Below, one piece after another: positions 1 through 7,642 of a DNA stretch of 9,202 nt (position 1 is the first letter of the stretch; every line of letters starts with the position of its first letter). This DNA comes from CAZTVN01 sp964617145 (GTDB lineage Bacteria; Patescibacteriota; Gracilibacteria; UBA1369; JACRIC01): NCBI GenBank assembly GCA_964617145.1, contig CAZTVN010000050.1, positions 1 through 9,202 of the forward strand. Reading direction: 5' to 3'. Position numbers and translations under genes: made by a program. The notes beneath the pieces were generated by a model. That model ran no database searches. It saw only the letters and a program-made list of their open reading frames with translations, and was not told where the DNA came from.

Positions 1-55
1 ATAAGGTGTTTTCTCCGCTCCGCTACGAAAACGATTTATTTATAAGGGGAAAACG
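1..55. repeat. Candidate right half of an attC-like site, cut by the window edge
   Basis: The first 55 bases resemble the right half of the attC-like sites found later in the window. A GTTTTC/GAAAAC hairpin (8-13 with 27-32) has a CCGCTCCGCTAC-type loop, much like the TTTTCC/GGAAAA hairpin with its TTCGCTTCGCTAC loop at 7239-7263. It is followed by an L'-like arm TTTATAAGGGG (39-49) and then AAAACG (50-55), matching the AAACG, AAGACG and GAACG seen before the crossover point of the other sites. The left half lies outside the window, so pairing of the arms cannot be tested. The expected core GTTRRRY is not clear, because the sequence after G55 is AATAC. It may be a decayed site or only a similar hairpin. 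Confidence 0.35.
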
Positions 56-90
56 AATACAATACAATTACTTAAATTGGATATACAAAT

Positions 91-2469
91 ATGGCAAAAA
101 TTAACGAAGCAACAGATACGGACTTAAAAATCATTGAAGAGCTAAAAAAACTCGGCTGGAAAGTTGGAGATACTTTGTTGTATCAACAAGAATATGCATT
201 AACACCAGAACAACAAAAACTATTTGAGGGGAAGAAAAGCGTTAAACCCGATATTACGCTTTTAGATTTGAATCACAATATTGTCGCTATTTTTGAGAAT
301 AAATTTGAAGACGAGAAAAAAGCTCTAACAAAATTACGCACACTTTACGCCACAGTTTTAAAACCTCGTTTTTTGTATGCTTGTTCACCAGAAAGAATCC
401 TTTTTTATGATACCGAATGGAAAGGTCTTGAAGCCGGTGAATTTCGCCAAGTCAACAGTTTGATGTCGCTTGAAGAAATGCAACTCAAAATCGAGCAGGC
501 AAGAAAAATAAACCTTGATCGTGAAATAACAATCGATAAAGGTATAGCCGGTGGAATCAATCCAAGCTGTGGCAAAGAAACCTATTTTCAAGCCGAATGT
601 ATTCAAGCACTTATTCAAAAATACAAAGAAGGCAAACAGAAAATGCTGGTTCACATGGCGACTGGTCTTGGAAAAACAAGAACAATGGTCGCCTTTACCA
701 AAGCACTTTTGGAATACAACTTGGCAAAGCGAGTTTTATTTGTGGTTGATCGTGTTATGCTTGCCGAACAGGCTATCAACGACGGATTTTCGCTTATCAG
801 TAAAGAATATTCAGTCGTTCGCATTACTTCCGGCAATTACAAACAATACAAAAACGCACAAATTCATGTTGTGGTTATTGATACGCTAGAGAATATTTAT
901 CAAAATATTCTAAGCACATTTTACGATTTGATTATTGTTGATGAATGTCATCGCTCAATCAATATCAACCGCAAACTTATTTTTGATCACTTCCTATGCC
1001 CGCGCATTGGATTGACAGCTACTCCAAGAACAGCAGTCGCCAAGAAAGGCACAACAATTCCGGACGAAGATTTGGCGATTTTAGATACATATAAATTATT
1101 TGGCTGTGAAACTGGCGAGCCGGATTATCAATTCGACCTTACTCGAGGCATTGACGAAGGATTTTTAGCTCCCTATGCGGTGCTATCCATTGAAACTGAG
1201 TTAATCAAAACCGCTAAAGAAATCGGCGTTAAATTTGACCATTATATCGACCCGGAAACCGAGGAAGTGGTAAATCTCGAAAGCTCAAAAAAGATAAAAC
1301 TGGAACAGTTAAACCGTAAATTTATTGCATGGGATAATTGCTTGAGAATTGCCGAAGAACTGAAAGCCAATACAGAATATGGGGAAAAAGTAATTTTGTT
1401 TGGCGTAAGCCAAGCACATGCCGTTCAACTTGTTAAGGCCATAAATCAGGTATTCAAAACAAGTGAGGACGAATTATCACCTCGTTACGCAGAAGCGATT
1501 ATTTCAGAAAACGACGAACTCAACGCTACCTTTAAAAAATGGTTCAAAGATCAAAATCACAAGCCGTTTGTCGCTGTTTCAGTAGATATTATGAGTACCG
1601 GCGTTGATATTCCCTGTGTTCGCTATATTGCTTTTGCCAATCTTACAAAATCAGTCGGCAAATATATTCAAATGCTCGGGCGTGGAAGTCGCCTTGATCC
1701 TAAAACTGGAAAATTCAGTTTTAAGGTTTTGGATTTCGTGGGCCTGTGCCAAAAAATGGAAGATAACGGCAAGGGTACAGCTAAAGAAAATATGAAAATA
1801 ATTTCAATGGCTGGGGGCACAACAAGTCAGGGTACCTGTTCAGGCACCCACGGCACAGCTCATTCCGGAATAATTGATAATCCGGATCCGGCACATTTGA
1901 TACAGCGTGTTTATTTACATGGCGACAGCATAAAAGTAATAGACAATATTCCGATTGAAAAAGCTAAAGCGATTTTTGAGGAAGAAATAAATAAAAATGC
2001 CACGCCGGAAATCGTTGAAATAAAAGAAAAAGTGAAAGCCAATGAAAATTATGAGCCAAGCGAGCAAGAAATTGATGAAATAAAAGTTTGGTCCAAAAAT
2101 CCAAATGTTTATCTTGATGAGGGGCAGTTGCAAAAAGCGTATGACTTTGAACAGGGATCAATTTGGGATTTCTTTTTACACGCGCTCAAAATCAAAAATA
2201 TCCCAACACCCAAAGAACGAGTCGAAAGGGGTTTTGACTCGTATGTTCAAACATATAATTTCAATGACAAGCAAATTCAAATCTTGCGCGATATGAAAGA
2301 TATTGTCTCGGCAAATATTGCTGAAAAAAAGAGAATCTCACCGCAAGAAGTGTTTAATAATCCGGTATTTGTAAGAATTATCGGCGCTGATTATCAAGAA
2401 GTAAATCAAACTTTTGATAATCGTTTCCCTCAAGTTTTTGAGGAATTACAATCAACATTTAAGGTATAA
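91..2469 (+). CDS. hsdR: Type I restriction enzyme R subunit, EcoEI-type HsdR (792 aa)
   Basis: Motor and nuclease subunit of a type I restriction-modification complex: it translocates unmodified DNA using ATP and cuts it in the cytoplasm. The N-terminal nuclease domain shows a PD-(D/E)xK pattern (P53-D54, then E69-x-K71). An SF2 helicase follows, with Walker A ATGLGKT (190-196), DECH box (284-287), LTATP (308-312) and motif VI QMLGRGSR (527-534). The C-terminal region is of the EcoEI HsdR C-domain style, and the roughly 790 aa length suits that subfamily rather than the 1000+ aa EcoKI type. A Gly/Thr/Ser-rich stretch lies at about residues 573-592. ATG at 91 is the first start after an in-frame TAA at 73-75, and no Shine-Dalgarno is visible before it. 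The gene is intact, ends 3 nt before the modification gene, and is first in the operon. Confidence 0.93.
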   Translation: MAKINEATDTDLKIIEELKKLGWKVGDTLLYQQEYALTPEQQKLFEGKKSVKPDITLLDLNHNIVAIFENKFEDEKKALTKLRTLYATVLKPRFLYACSPERILFYDTEWKGLEAGEFRQVNSLMSLEEMQLKIEQARKINLDREITIDKGIAGGINPSCGKETYFQAECIQALIQKYKEGKQKMLVHMATGLGKTRTMVAFTKALLEYNLAKRVLFVVDRVMLAEQAINDGFSLISKEYSVVRITSGNYKQYKNAQIHVVVIDTLENIYQNILSTFYDLIIVDECHRSININRKLIFDHFLCPRIGLTATPRTAVAKKGTTIPDEDLAILDTYKLFGCETGEPDYQFDLTRGIDEGFLAPYAVLSIETELIKTAKEIGVKFDHYIDPETEEVVNLESSKKIKLEQLNRKFIAWDNCLRIAEELKANTEYGEKVILFGVSQAHAVQLVKAINQVFKTSEDELSPRYAEAIISENDELNATFKKWFKDQNHKPFVAVSVDIMSTGVDIPCVRYIAFANLTKSVGKYIQMLGRGSRLDPKTGKFSFKVLDFVGLCQKMEDNGKGTAKENMKIISMAGGTTSQGTCSGTHGTAHSGIIDNPDPAHLIQRVYLHGDSIKVIDNIPIEKAKAIFEEEINKNATPEIVEIKEKVKANENYEPSEQEIDEIKVWSKNPNVYLDEGQLQKAYDFEQGSIWDFFLHALKIKNIPTPKERVERGFDSYVQTYNFNDKQIQILRDMKDIVSANIAEKKRISPQEVFNNPVFVRIIGADYQEVNQTFDNRFPQVFEELQSTFKV

Positions 2470-2472
2470 ACT

Positions 2473-5400
2473 ATGGGAAGATCAACAACACATTACGCGG
2501 ACAGCGAAACGAATAATATCCTAAAAAGGCTTCATAATAAGCTCCGCCCTGCCGGTACGCCGGTTGAAAGAGTGGAATATATTATTGAGCTTCTTTTGCT
2601 TCGAATTTTTGAGGCCAAACTCAAACAAGAGGAGTCATTTAAACCGCTTCGCAATCTTTTTACTGATGAAAATTATCGTTTGCTTTTTTCGCATTTGCTC
2701 TCTCTCAACGGTGAGCAGATTTTGTCAGAACTCAATAAAAATATTTTTCCTTTTTATTCAGCCATTCTTTCCAAAGCACGAACGGTAGTCAGCGGAAATT
2801 TACCTCAAAAAATGCAAGATCAGCTTGTTTTAATGGAAGAAGTTTTTGCCAATTCTAACTTTACCAACAATGTCAAAGGCGGAGTGATTGCCGAAGTAAT
2901 CGGGATGGTGAACGAAATTGACGAAAAATATATTTTAAAAACTGATTTGCTTGGCGATGCGATTGAATCCGCTCTTTCTGAAACAGGCGGAACAAAAGAT
3001 TTAGGCCTCTATCGAACTCCAGACCATATCCGCCAAATGATGGTGGAAATGGTTGATCCGGATTTTACCGATACGATTTTTGATCCCGCTTGCGGAACGG
3101 CCGGTTTTCTTTTTGACGCTTACGATTATGTAATAGAAAAAGCGCGCCAAACAAGGCAATTTCCAGCCGAACATATCGCCAACATGTTTTATCGCACAGG
3201 AATTGGCGGAATTGAATATCAAGGCAGAATCCGCAAAATGGCGGCGGTGAATATGTATATTCGGGGCTTAAATCCGCACAATATTGATCAGGGCGACAGC
3301 TTAAAAATGTATGACCCCTCTCGAGACGGAGGAAGTAAAAGTGTTGTGATTGCCAATCCGCCTTTTGGAGCCGAGCGCGACCAACCAGCATATCCAAATG
3401 TTTGGGAGGAATACTCCAGGGAATCCGAAACTACGATTTTGTTTGTAAAATTAATGTTTGATTTGCTCAGAGACAAAGGGCGATGTGCGGTGGTTGTATC
3501 CGAAGGCTTTTTGACTTGGGGGCAAAATAGCGCTTGTGCACTTCGTAAAATACTTTTGAATGAAGCCAATTTACGAGCGGTTATTTCACTTCCGCAAGGA
3601 GTTTTCGTGAGTAAAAGCGGTCAAGGTGCAAAAACTTCTATTTTGTATTTTGAAAAAGGCGAGCCGACTGATTTTGTGTGGTATTACAAAATCGAAAATG
3701 ATGGCTTCTCAATGGGAACGAACAGAAAACCGATCGAAGGTAATCAAATTCCGGAGCTTATCAAACTTTTTGCAGAGGTAAAACAAGACAAAAAACCGCA
3801 AGACACAAAACACAGTTTTTGCGTATCCAAAGAACAGATTGAAACACTTGATCCGCGAATTGCCGAGCGGGTAAAAAAAGAAGTGAGCGAAAAAACCAAA
3901 GAAAAAAATGCCAAAAAGCGCGAAAAACTGTTGGCGGATTTAGACAATAAATTGGAGATCAAGAAAATCAGTAAAGAGATGTATGACGAAAAATTGTGGC
4001 AGTTTGACAATATCATTGAAGGACAAATTGACAACGAAGTCGCCAAAGCGATTGAAAAAGCGCATAGTTATCATTTTAACCTGCAAAACTACCGCAGTAA
4101 TTTAAGCGCGGAGCAGATTAGAGATTGGCAAGAAACTTTGAAAAGCGTGGAAATAAAAAATGACTCCAAAATTGATAAACGCTATAAAGAATTGAAGAAA
4201 GCTGACCCCAAAATCGCCTTACAAATCCTCGCTTCTTTTGACGCTCAAAACGCTTTGCAAATGGATATTGCGCGAGAATATTTGAGCAAGTTGGATAAAA
4301 AGATTTTAGAGGGTGATAAAAAACTTGCCAAACTTTTTGAGATTTTGAAAGAAACAAGGCAGTTTCCATTTGAAGCACTTGGAAAATTGTTAATTCAAAA
4401 AGCCAATAAAATAAAACTTGAAGACGATGTTTTATATAAACAGGTTACAATCAAGCTCTATGGCAAAGGTGTTTTAGTCCGGCAAGAAGTGTTAGGTTCT
4501 GAAATTAAAACAGAATCTCAATTTCAGGTGAATACTGGCGATTTCATAATGTCAAAGATTGATGCTAGAAATGGGGCTTTTGGTATTGTCCCGGAAATTC
4601 TTGAAGGCGCAGTCGTAACAACCTCTTTCCCATATTTTGAAATACAATCGGACAAAGTAAATCCAAAATATCTTGAATCTATCGTTACGCGAAAAAGTTT
4701 TTATGATCAAATAAATAACATGGTTTCTGGTGCGACAGGCAGACGAAGCGTTGAAGTAGATAATTTTCTTGAATTGCAAATCCCTCTCCCACTACTTGAA
4801 GTCCAAAACGAAATCGTGGAAAAAATCGAAAAACAAAAGCAGATTATTGAGGGAGCAGAGAGGATTGAAGATAATTCTGAAATAAATATAGATTTGAATG
4901 AGAATGACTGTGAGAAAGGCTCAATCGGAAGTTATGCAGATGTAACTAAATTGGCCGGATTTGAATATACAAAGTACATCAAGTTGGAAGATACTGGAGA
5001 TATTATCGCAATTAGGGCACAAAATGTTAAAAATAATGGATTAACACTTAACAATTTAAAATACATATCAAAAGATACTTCAGATAATCTATTACGATCA
5101 AAACTTTTTAAAGATGAAATATTGATGACTTTTATTGGCGCAGGAATTGGCAAATCTTCTCTAGTTGATGAAAATGATAAGTATCATCTTGCTCCAAATG
5201 TCGCAAAAATAACAATCAAAAATAAAAGTCAGTTATTACCATTATATTTTTGGAATCACATAAAATCAAAATTTGTTCAAAATCAAATAAAAGAAATAAC
5301 AAGAACAACTGCCCAACCCTCTCTTTCAATGGGAATTATTAGGAAAATACAAATTTTAATTCCACCCCTCGAAACCCAACGCCAAATAGTGGAAAAACTA

Positions 5401-5499
5401 GACAAGCAAATGCAAGCGCTGGAAGGCGTGCGACTGCTCAAAACCGAAGCTCAAAAGCGAATTGAAGAAATTTTGGCAAGCGTTTGGGGAGAAGAGTAG
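2473..5499 (+). CDS. hsdM: Fused type I modification methylase and specificity protein, HsdM-HsdS (1008 aa)
   Basis: A single protein that should methylate adenine in the recognition sequence and also provide the sequence recognition. Residues 1-450 are HsdM: a helical N-terminal part, SAM-binding motif I DPACGTAGF (204-212) and catalytic NPPF (295-298), the N6-adenine signature. A Lys/Glu-rich, probably helical linker (about 460-630) leads into HsdS: target-recognition domain 1 (about 631-795) and domain 2 (about 816-985). Each ends with a matching conserved helix, near PLLEVQNEIVEKIEKQKQ (about 773-790) and PPLETQRQIVEKLDKQMQ (about 965-982). Two TRDs predict a bipartite target. AAGG at 2461-2464, 8 nt before the ATG, is a possible ribosome site inside the end of hsdR. 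HsdM and HsdS are normally separate proteins, and here the fusion leaves no separate hsdS. DNA around TRD2 is clearly more AT-rich than the methylase part. Confidence 0.93.
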   Translation: MGRSTTHYADSETNNILKRLHNKLRPAGTPVERVEYIIELLLLRIFEAKLKQEESFKPLRNLFTDENYRLLFSHLLSLNGEQILSELNKNIFPFYSAILSKARTVVSGNLPQKMQDQLVLMEEVFANSNFTNNVKGGVIAEVIGMVNEIDEKYILKTDLLGDAIESALSETGGTKDLGLYRTPDHIRQMMVEMVDPDFTDTIFDPACGTAGFLFDAYDYVIEKARQTRQFPAEHIANMFYRTGIGGIEYQGRIRKMAAVNMYIRGLNPHNIDQGDSLKMYDPSRDGGSKSVVIANPPFGAERDQPAYPNVWEEYSRESETTILFVKLMFDLLRDKGRCAVVVSEGFLTWGQNSACALRKILLNEANLRAVISLPQGVFVSKSGQGAKTSILYFEKGEPTDFVWYYKIENDGFSMGTNRKPIEGNQIPELIKLFAEVKQDKKPQDTKHSFCVSKEQIETLDPRIAERVKKEVSEKTKEKNAKKREKLLADLDNKLEIKKISKEMYDEKLWQFDNIIEGQIDNEVAKAIEKAHSYHFNLQNYRSNLSAEQIRDWQETLKSVEIKNDSKIDKRYKELKKADPKIALQILASFDAQNALQMDIAREYLSKLDKKILEGDKKLAKLFEILKETRQFPFEALGKLLIQKANKIKLEDDVLYKQVTIKLYGKGVLVRQEVLGSEIKTESQFQVNTGDFIMSKIDARNGAFGIVPEILEGAVVTTSFPYFEIQSDKVNPKYLESIVTRKSFYDQINNMVSGATGRRSVEVDNFLELQIPLPLLEVQNEIVEKIEKQKQIIEGAERIEDNSEINIDLNENDCEKGSIGSYADVTKLAGFEYTKYIKLEDTGDIIAIRAQNVKNNGLTLNNLKYISKDTSDNLLRSKLFKDEILMTFIGAGIGKSSLVDENDKYHLAPNVAKITIKNKSQLLPLYFWNHIKSKFVQNQIKEITRTTAQPSLSMGIIRKIQILIPPLETQRQIVEKLDKQMQALEGVRLLKTEAQKRIEEILASVWGEE

Positions 5500-5524
5500 A
5501 CGGAATTAAAATTCAAAATATCTT

Positions 5525-7090
5525 ATGCAACTCACTATGAAATTAGCAGATCTAAATAATCCACAATTAACCAGGTTATATGCCAGCCAATTGCAAGAGG
5601 AATTGACATTTAGCCCCGTGAACTTTTTTATTGGCAAAAATGGCTCAGGCAAGACGCAGCTCCTAACGAGTATTTATACAAAGCTCACACATGAACAGAA
5701 TGATGCCAAGAAGAAAGAAACACAGCGAATTAAAGCAACGCGACTCGAGCAGATTACGCAACAACGACCAGCACCCTCTCAGGAAAGTGATGGTCCACTC
5801 AATCAAAGAATGAGCCAAGGTGATTTTGGAGATTTCTATCTCTTCCTTCAGGAAGATCGAATATTATTTGAGGAGGTTAATCATTGGCTCAAAAAGTACT
5901 TCGGGAGAGAACTTGTTCTCTCACAGGACGCTGGAAATGACAGGATCAATATAAGAGAAGTGGGGGAAGATGGAGCTCTTTTCCCAATCCAAAGCGATGG
6001 TGGTGGAGTGAAAAATTTTATAGCAATTCTTACTTACACGTTGTCCAAAAAAGTTAAAACTGTTTTGATTGATGAAATAGAGGAAGGGACGAATCCTCAG
6101 ATTGTTGACTTTTTGTTATCTCAAATTGAGCGTGCAATACAACAATTTCCAGATAAGCAATTTTTCATCGTCGCACATGCGCCATCTGCTGTTTATATAA
6201 AAGATAGCTGGACATATGTCTTCTTTAATCGGGATTATCAAAGCAAAACAAACAATAAGATTGTTCTCTTTTCAGGGTTTGGCGAGGCAGATTATAAAGG
6301 ATTTCATCTTGACCTTGACGCATTTCGGCGAGAAACATTTTTTGCCGACCGCGTTATTCTTGTTGAAGGGTTCACCGATTATTATATTCTCAACGCATTG
6401 ACAAAACAGCTTGGCTACAAGGGATACACAGCGAGCAACACTTCTTATCTGCCACTTTGGGGATCAAAGCGAATGAAGCCGTATTACGATTTTTTCAAAG
6501 AGATTGGAAAAGAAGTTATATGTATGGCGGATGAAGAAGCAACGTCAACACTTCAAGACATTCCTGACGAAGCAAAGAAGTTATTTAGTAAATACGATAT
6601 ACTGATGTATTCCAAAACATTTCAAGACAGCTTGACTCAAGGCGAAGATGAAAAAACAAAGTATGACATTGAGTATGGAAACAACGGAAATAAAAAGGCA
6701 CAGGTCGCTAAAACAGAAGTAGATCAAATTTTCACTGACGACTCAGAAACATTGAGAGTGCGCTATGGAGACGTTGTGAGTGCAATTGAATCAGTTTTTG
6801 GGGCGGTAGATGAACATGATTTTAGTCTCGAAGAAATTGGGGATATCATCCGAGAGCGGCGGTCTGGTTTGCAGCGATCATATGGAAAAATTGCCGCAGC
6901 AAGCTGGGATGAAAATGGTCTCATAAAAGACGATCTTGTCATTAAACAAGTAGTGAAAAAAATTGAAAAAATCGATGGAAATATAGTAAGATTGATTATT
7001 GAATTTAATGGAGAAGAATACTATACAGATTTTAACCTACAAACAGGACACCCGAACCATGATGCAATACAATGGATTAAAACATCATGA
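5525..7090 (+). CDS. OLD-like ATP-dependent endonuclease, ABC-type ATPase plus TOPRIM (521 aa)
   Basis: Probable DNA-cleaving defence effector. The N-terminal half is an SMC/ABC-like ATPase: Walker A GKNGSGKT (37-44), a signature-like SDGGGVKNF (157-165), Walker B TVLIDEIEEG (179-188) and switch histidine in VAHAP (H218). The second half is TOPRIM-like: VILVEGFTDYY (278-287) supplies the metal-binding Glu281, and MADEEA (334-339) stands where DxD is usual. A C-terminal segment of about 150 residues is not recognised. It is short for an OLD protein and lacks a long coiled-coil insert in the ATPase. It follows hsdMS by 25 nt, so it is likely co-transcribed with the RM genes. ATG 5525 is taken as the start, but ATG 5537 (MKLADL) is equally possible and neither has a clear Shine-Dalgarno. 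Gabija GajA and fused PARIS-type proteins share this layout, but no GajB-like helicase is present, so no system name is given. Confidence 0.8.
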   Translation: MQLTMKLADLNNPQLTRLYASQLQEELTFSPVNFFIGKNGSGKTQLLTSIYTKLTHEQNDAKKKETQRIKATRLEQITQQRPAPSQESDGPLNQRMSQGDFGDFYLFLQEDRILFEEVNHWLKKYFGRELVLSQDAGNDRINIREVGEDGALFPIQSDGGGVKNFIAILTYTLSKKVKTVLIDEIEEGTNPQIVDFLLSQIERAIQQFPDKQFFIVAHAPSAVYIKDSWTYVFFNRDYQSKTNNKIVLFSGFGEADYKGFHLDLDAFRRETFFADRVILVEGFTDYYILNALTKQLGYKGYTASNTSYLPLWGSKRMKPYYDFFKEIGKEVICMADEEATSTLQDIPDEAKKLFSKYDILMYSKTFQDSLTQGEDEKTKYDIEYGNNGNKKAQVAKTEVDQIFTDDSETLRVRYGDVVSAIESVFGAVDEHDFSLEEIGDIIRERRSGLQRSYGKIAAASWDENGLIKDDLVIKQVVKKIEKIDGNIVRLIIEFNGEEYYTDFNLQTGHPNHDAIQWIKTS

Positions 7091-7185
7091 TAAAAACTTA
7101 CCCACTAGTAAAAAAAACAAATTTATGATTATTGAATAAAAAGCCTGTCAAAATGAAATTGAATAAAAAATATTTTTTGAACAGC

Positions 7186-7288
7186 GTATAACAGCGTGTA
7201 TGCGGTTACGCTCCTCGTTCCTCGTCGCTCCACCCATATTTTCCTTCGCTTCGCTACGGAAAACATCAGATATGCGTAAACGTTATGC
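7186..7288 (+). repeat. attC-like recombination site 1
   Basis: Lies after the defence operon and before cassette A. The core-like ends are GTATAAC (R'', 7186-7192) and GTTATGC (R', 7282-7288), complementary except for one position. The 18 bases at 7190-7207 are identical to the left arm of site 4 (9055-9072). Inside are GGTT (7204-7207), CACCCATA (7231-7238), a TTTTCC/GGAAAA hairpin (7239-7263) and ACATC (7263-7267), the same order as in the other sites. The two outer arms do not match: the left arm GCGTGTATGCG has no partner on the right, and only TTACGC/GCGTAA (7206-7211 with 7274-7279) and CATAT/ATATG (7235-7239 with 7270-7274) can pair. The site therefore looks like a hybrid of two different attC halves. 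Confidence 0.65.
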
Positions 7289-7509
7289 GAAATCGTTGAT
7301 TCTCCTCCTCTGTCTTTTTTCTTAAAAAAGACGGGCGGTAAACCCGATAGACTTCTCTTGTTCATTTCGGATAACGGTACTGCGACATTGTGTCTTTTAC
7401 TAAAGCACAACATCGCAGAACGTATGTTATCCGACATCCCGATTGGCTCTTCGGCAATCGGGACGACATGCACAAAGGTCTATCGGGAGAATCAACGACA
7501 TCGCATAAC
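7282..7509. ncRNA. Highly structured element in cassette A, possible non-coding RNA or folded ssDNA
   Basis: Nested complementary segments cover most of this 228-nt stretch. The outermost stem is 7282-7304 with 7487-7509 (21 of 23 pairs, with a 2-nt mismatch). Inside are a hairpin GTCTTTTTT/AAAAAAGAC (7312-7320 with 7324-7332, loop CTT) and a perfect 10-bp stem CCCGATAGAC/GTCTATCGGG (7343-7352 with 7478-7487). This second stem encloses two hairpins. One is 7367-7434, with TCGGATAAC/GTTATCCGA outer, CTGCGA/TCGCAG then TTGTG/CACAA inner, and a symmetric CA/CA bulge. The other is CCCGATTG/CAATCGGG (7438-7445 with 7455-7462). A multibranched fold is well supported on either strand, but which strand or molecule folds, and any function, are unknown. 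Confidence 0.5.
7282..7509. repeat. Terminal inverted repeat pair of cassette A
   Basis: Left arm 7282-7304 consists of GTTATGCGA, then AA, then TCGTTGATTCTC. Right arm 7487-7509 consists of GAGAATCAACGA, then CA, then TCGCATAAC. The arms are complementary over 21 of 23 positions, and the only mismatch is the central AA opposite CA. Outer parts are the R' and R'' recombination cores. The inner 12 bp are extra complementarity beyond the core. The same layout, with the same mismatch but different inner sequence, occurs in cassettes B and C. Confidence 0.85.
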
Positions 7510-7636
7510 ACCCGATATGAGGTTCAAGAAAAAGTGCATTTTAATTTTTAATGGAAGCACTTTTTCTTTCACCCAAATTTTGAACATATCATTTTATCTT
7601 TATGGTATGTTCAAAACTTCTCATATCGGGAAGACG
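7283..7636 (+). mobile_element. Integron-like cassette A, apparently non-coding (354 bp)
   Basis: The segment between the crossover points of attC-like sites 1 and 2. No convincing gene is present: the forward reading frame from 7358 runs through the recombination site and is an artefactual extension of the next gene, and the reverse frame is likewise made of palindromes. The body instead holds nested inverted repeats, described in the entry for 7282-7509. Its first 80 bp recur at the end of the window with two mismatches, so the same cassette is present at least twice in the array. Non-coding cassettes are known from integrons. Whether this one acts as an RNA, as a promoter or terminator, or only as folded DNA cannot be told from sequence. 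Confidence 0.7.
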
Positions 7637-7642
7637 TTAGGC
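7503..7642 (+). repeat. attC-like recombination site 2 (140 nt, two internal hairpins)
   Basis: Core R'' GCATAAC (7503-7509) and R' GTTAGGC (7636-7642, a fit to GTTRRRY). The L arms pair perfectly over 11 bp: CCCGATATGAG (7511-7521) with CTCATATCGGG (7620-7630). The spacers next to the cores are 1 and 5 nt. After GGTT (7521-7524) comes hairpin one (7526-7537 with 7557-7568, 12 bp, A/T-rich with GTGC at its tip). Then CACCCAAA (7570-7577), hairpin two (TTTTGAACATA 7578-7588 with 7606-7616, extended by further pairs) and ACTTC. The crossover G^TT at 7636/7637 separates cassettes A and B. The whole is a three-way-junction-like palindrome, expected to be used as a folded single strand by an integron integrase encoded elsewhere. 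Confidence 0.8.

Noticed and set aside
1..90. A sigma-70 promoter for the operon (TATA-like elements around 39-46 and 81-90)
   Set aside because: The DNA is AT-rich throughout and no correctly spaced -35/-10 pair stands out, so any call would be arbitrary.
5525..7090. Calling the third operon gene Gabija GajA or a PARIS component
   Set aside because: No UvrD-like GajB or separate AriB follows, and the motifs visible here are shared by the wider OLD/ABC-TOPRIM group.
7097..7120. A rho-independent terminator after the nuclease gene (TTAC/GTAA followed by A-run)
   Set aside because: The stem is only 4 bp and is followed by A rather than T on the coding strand, so it does not fit a terminator for the operon.
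7129..7473. A 114-codon reverse-strand reading frame
   Set aside because: It crosses attC-like site 1 and the palindromes of cassette A, shows no recognisable domain, and is best explained by the stop-poor repeat sequence.
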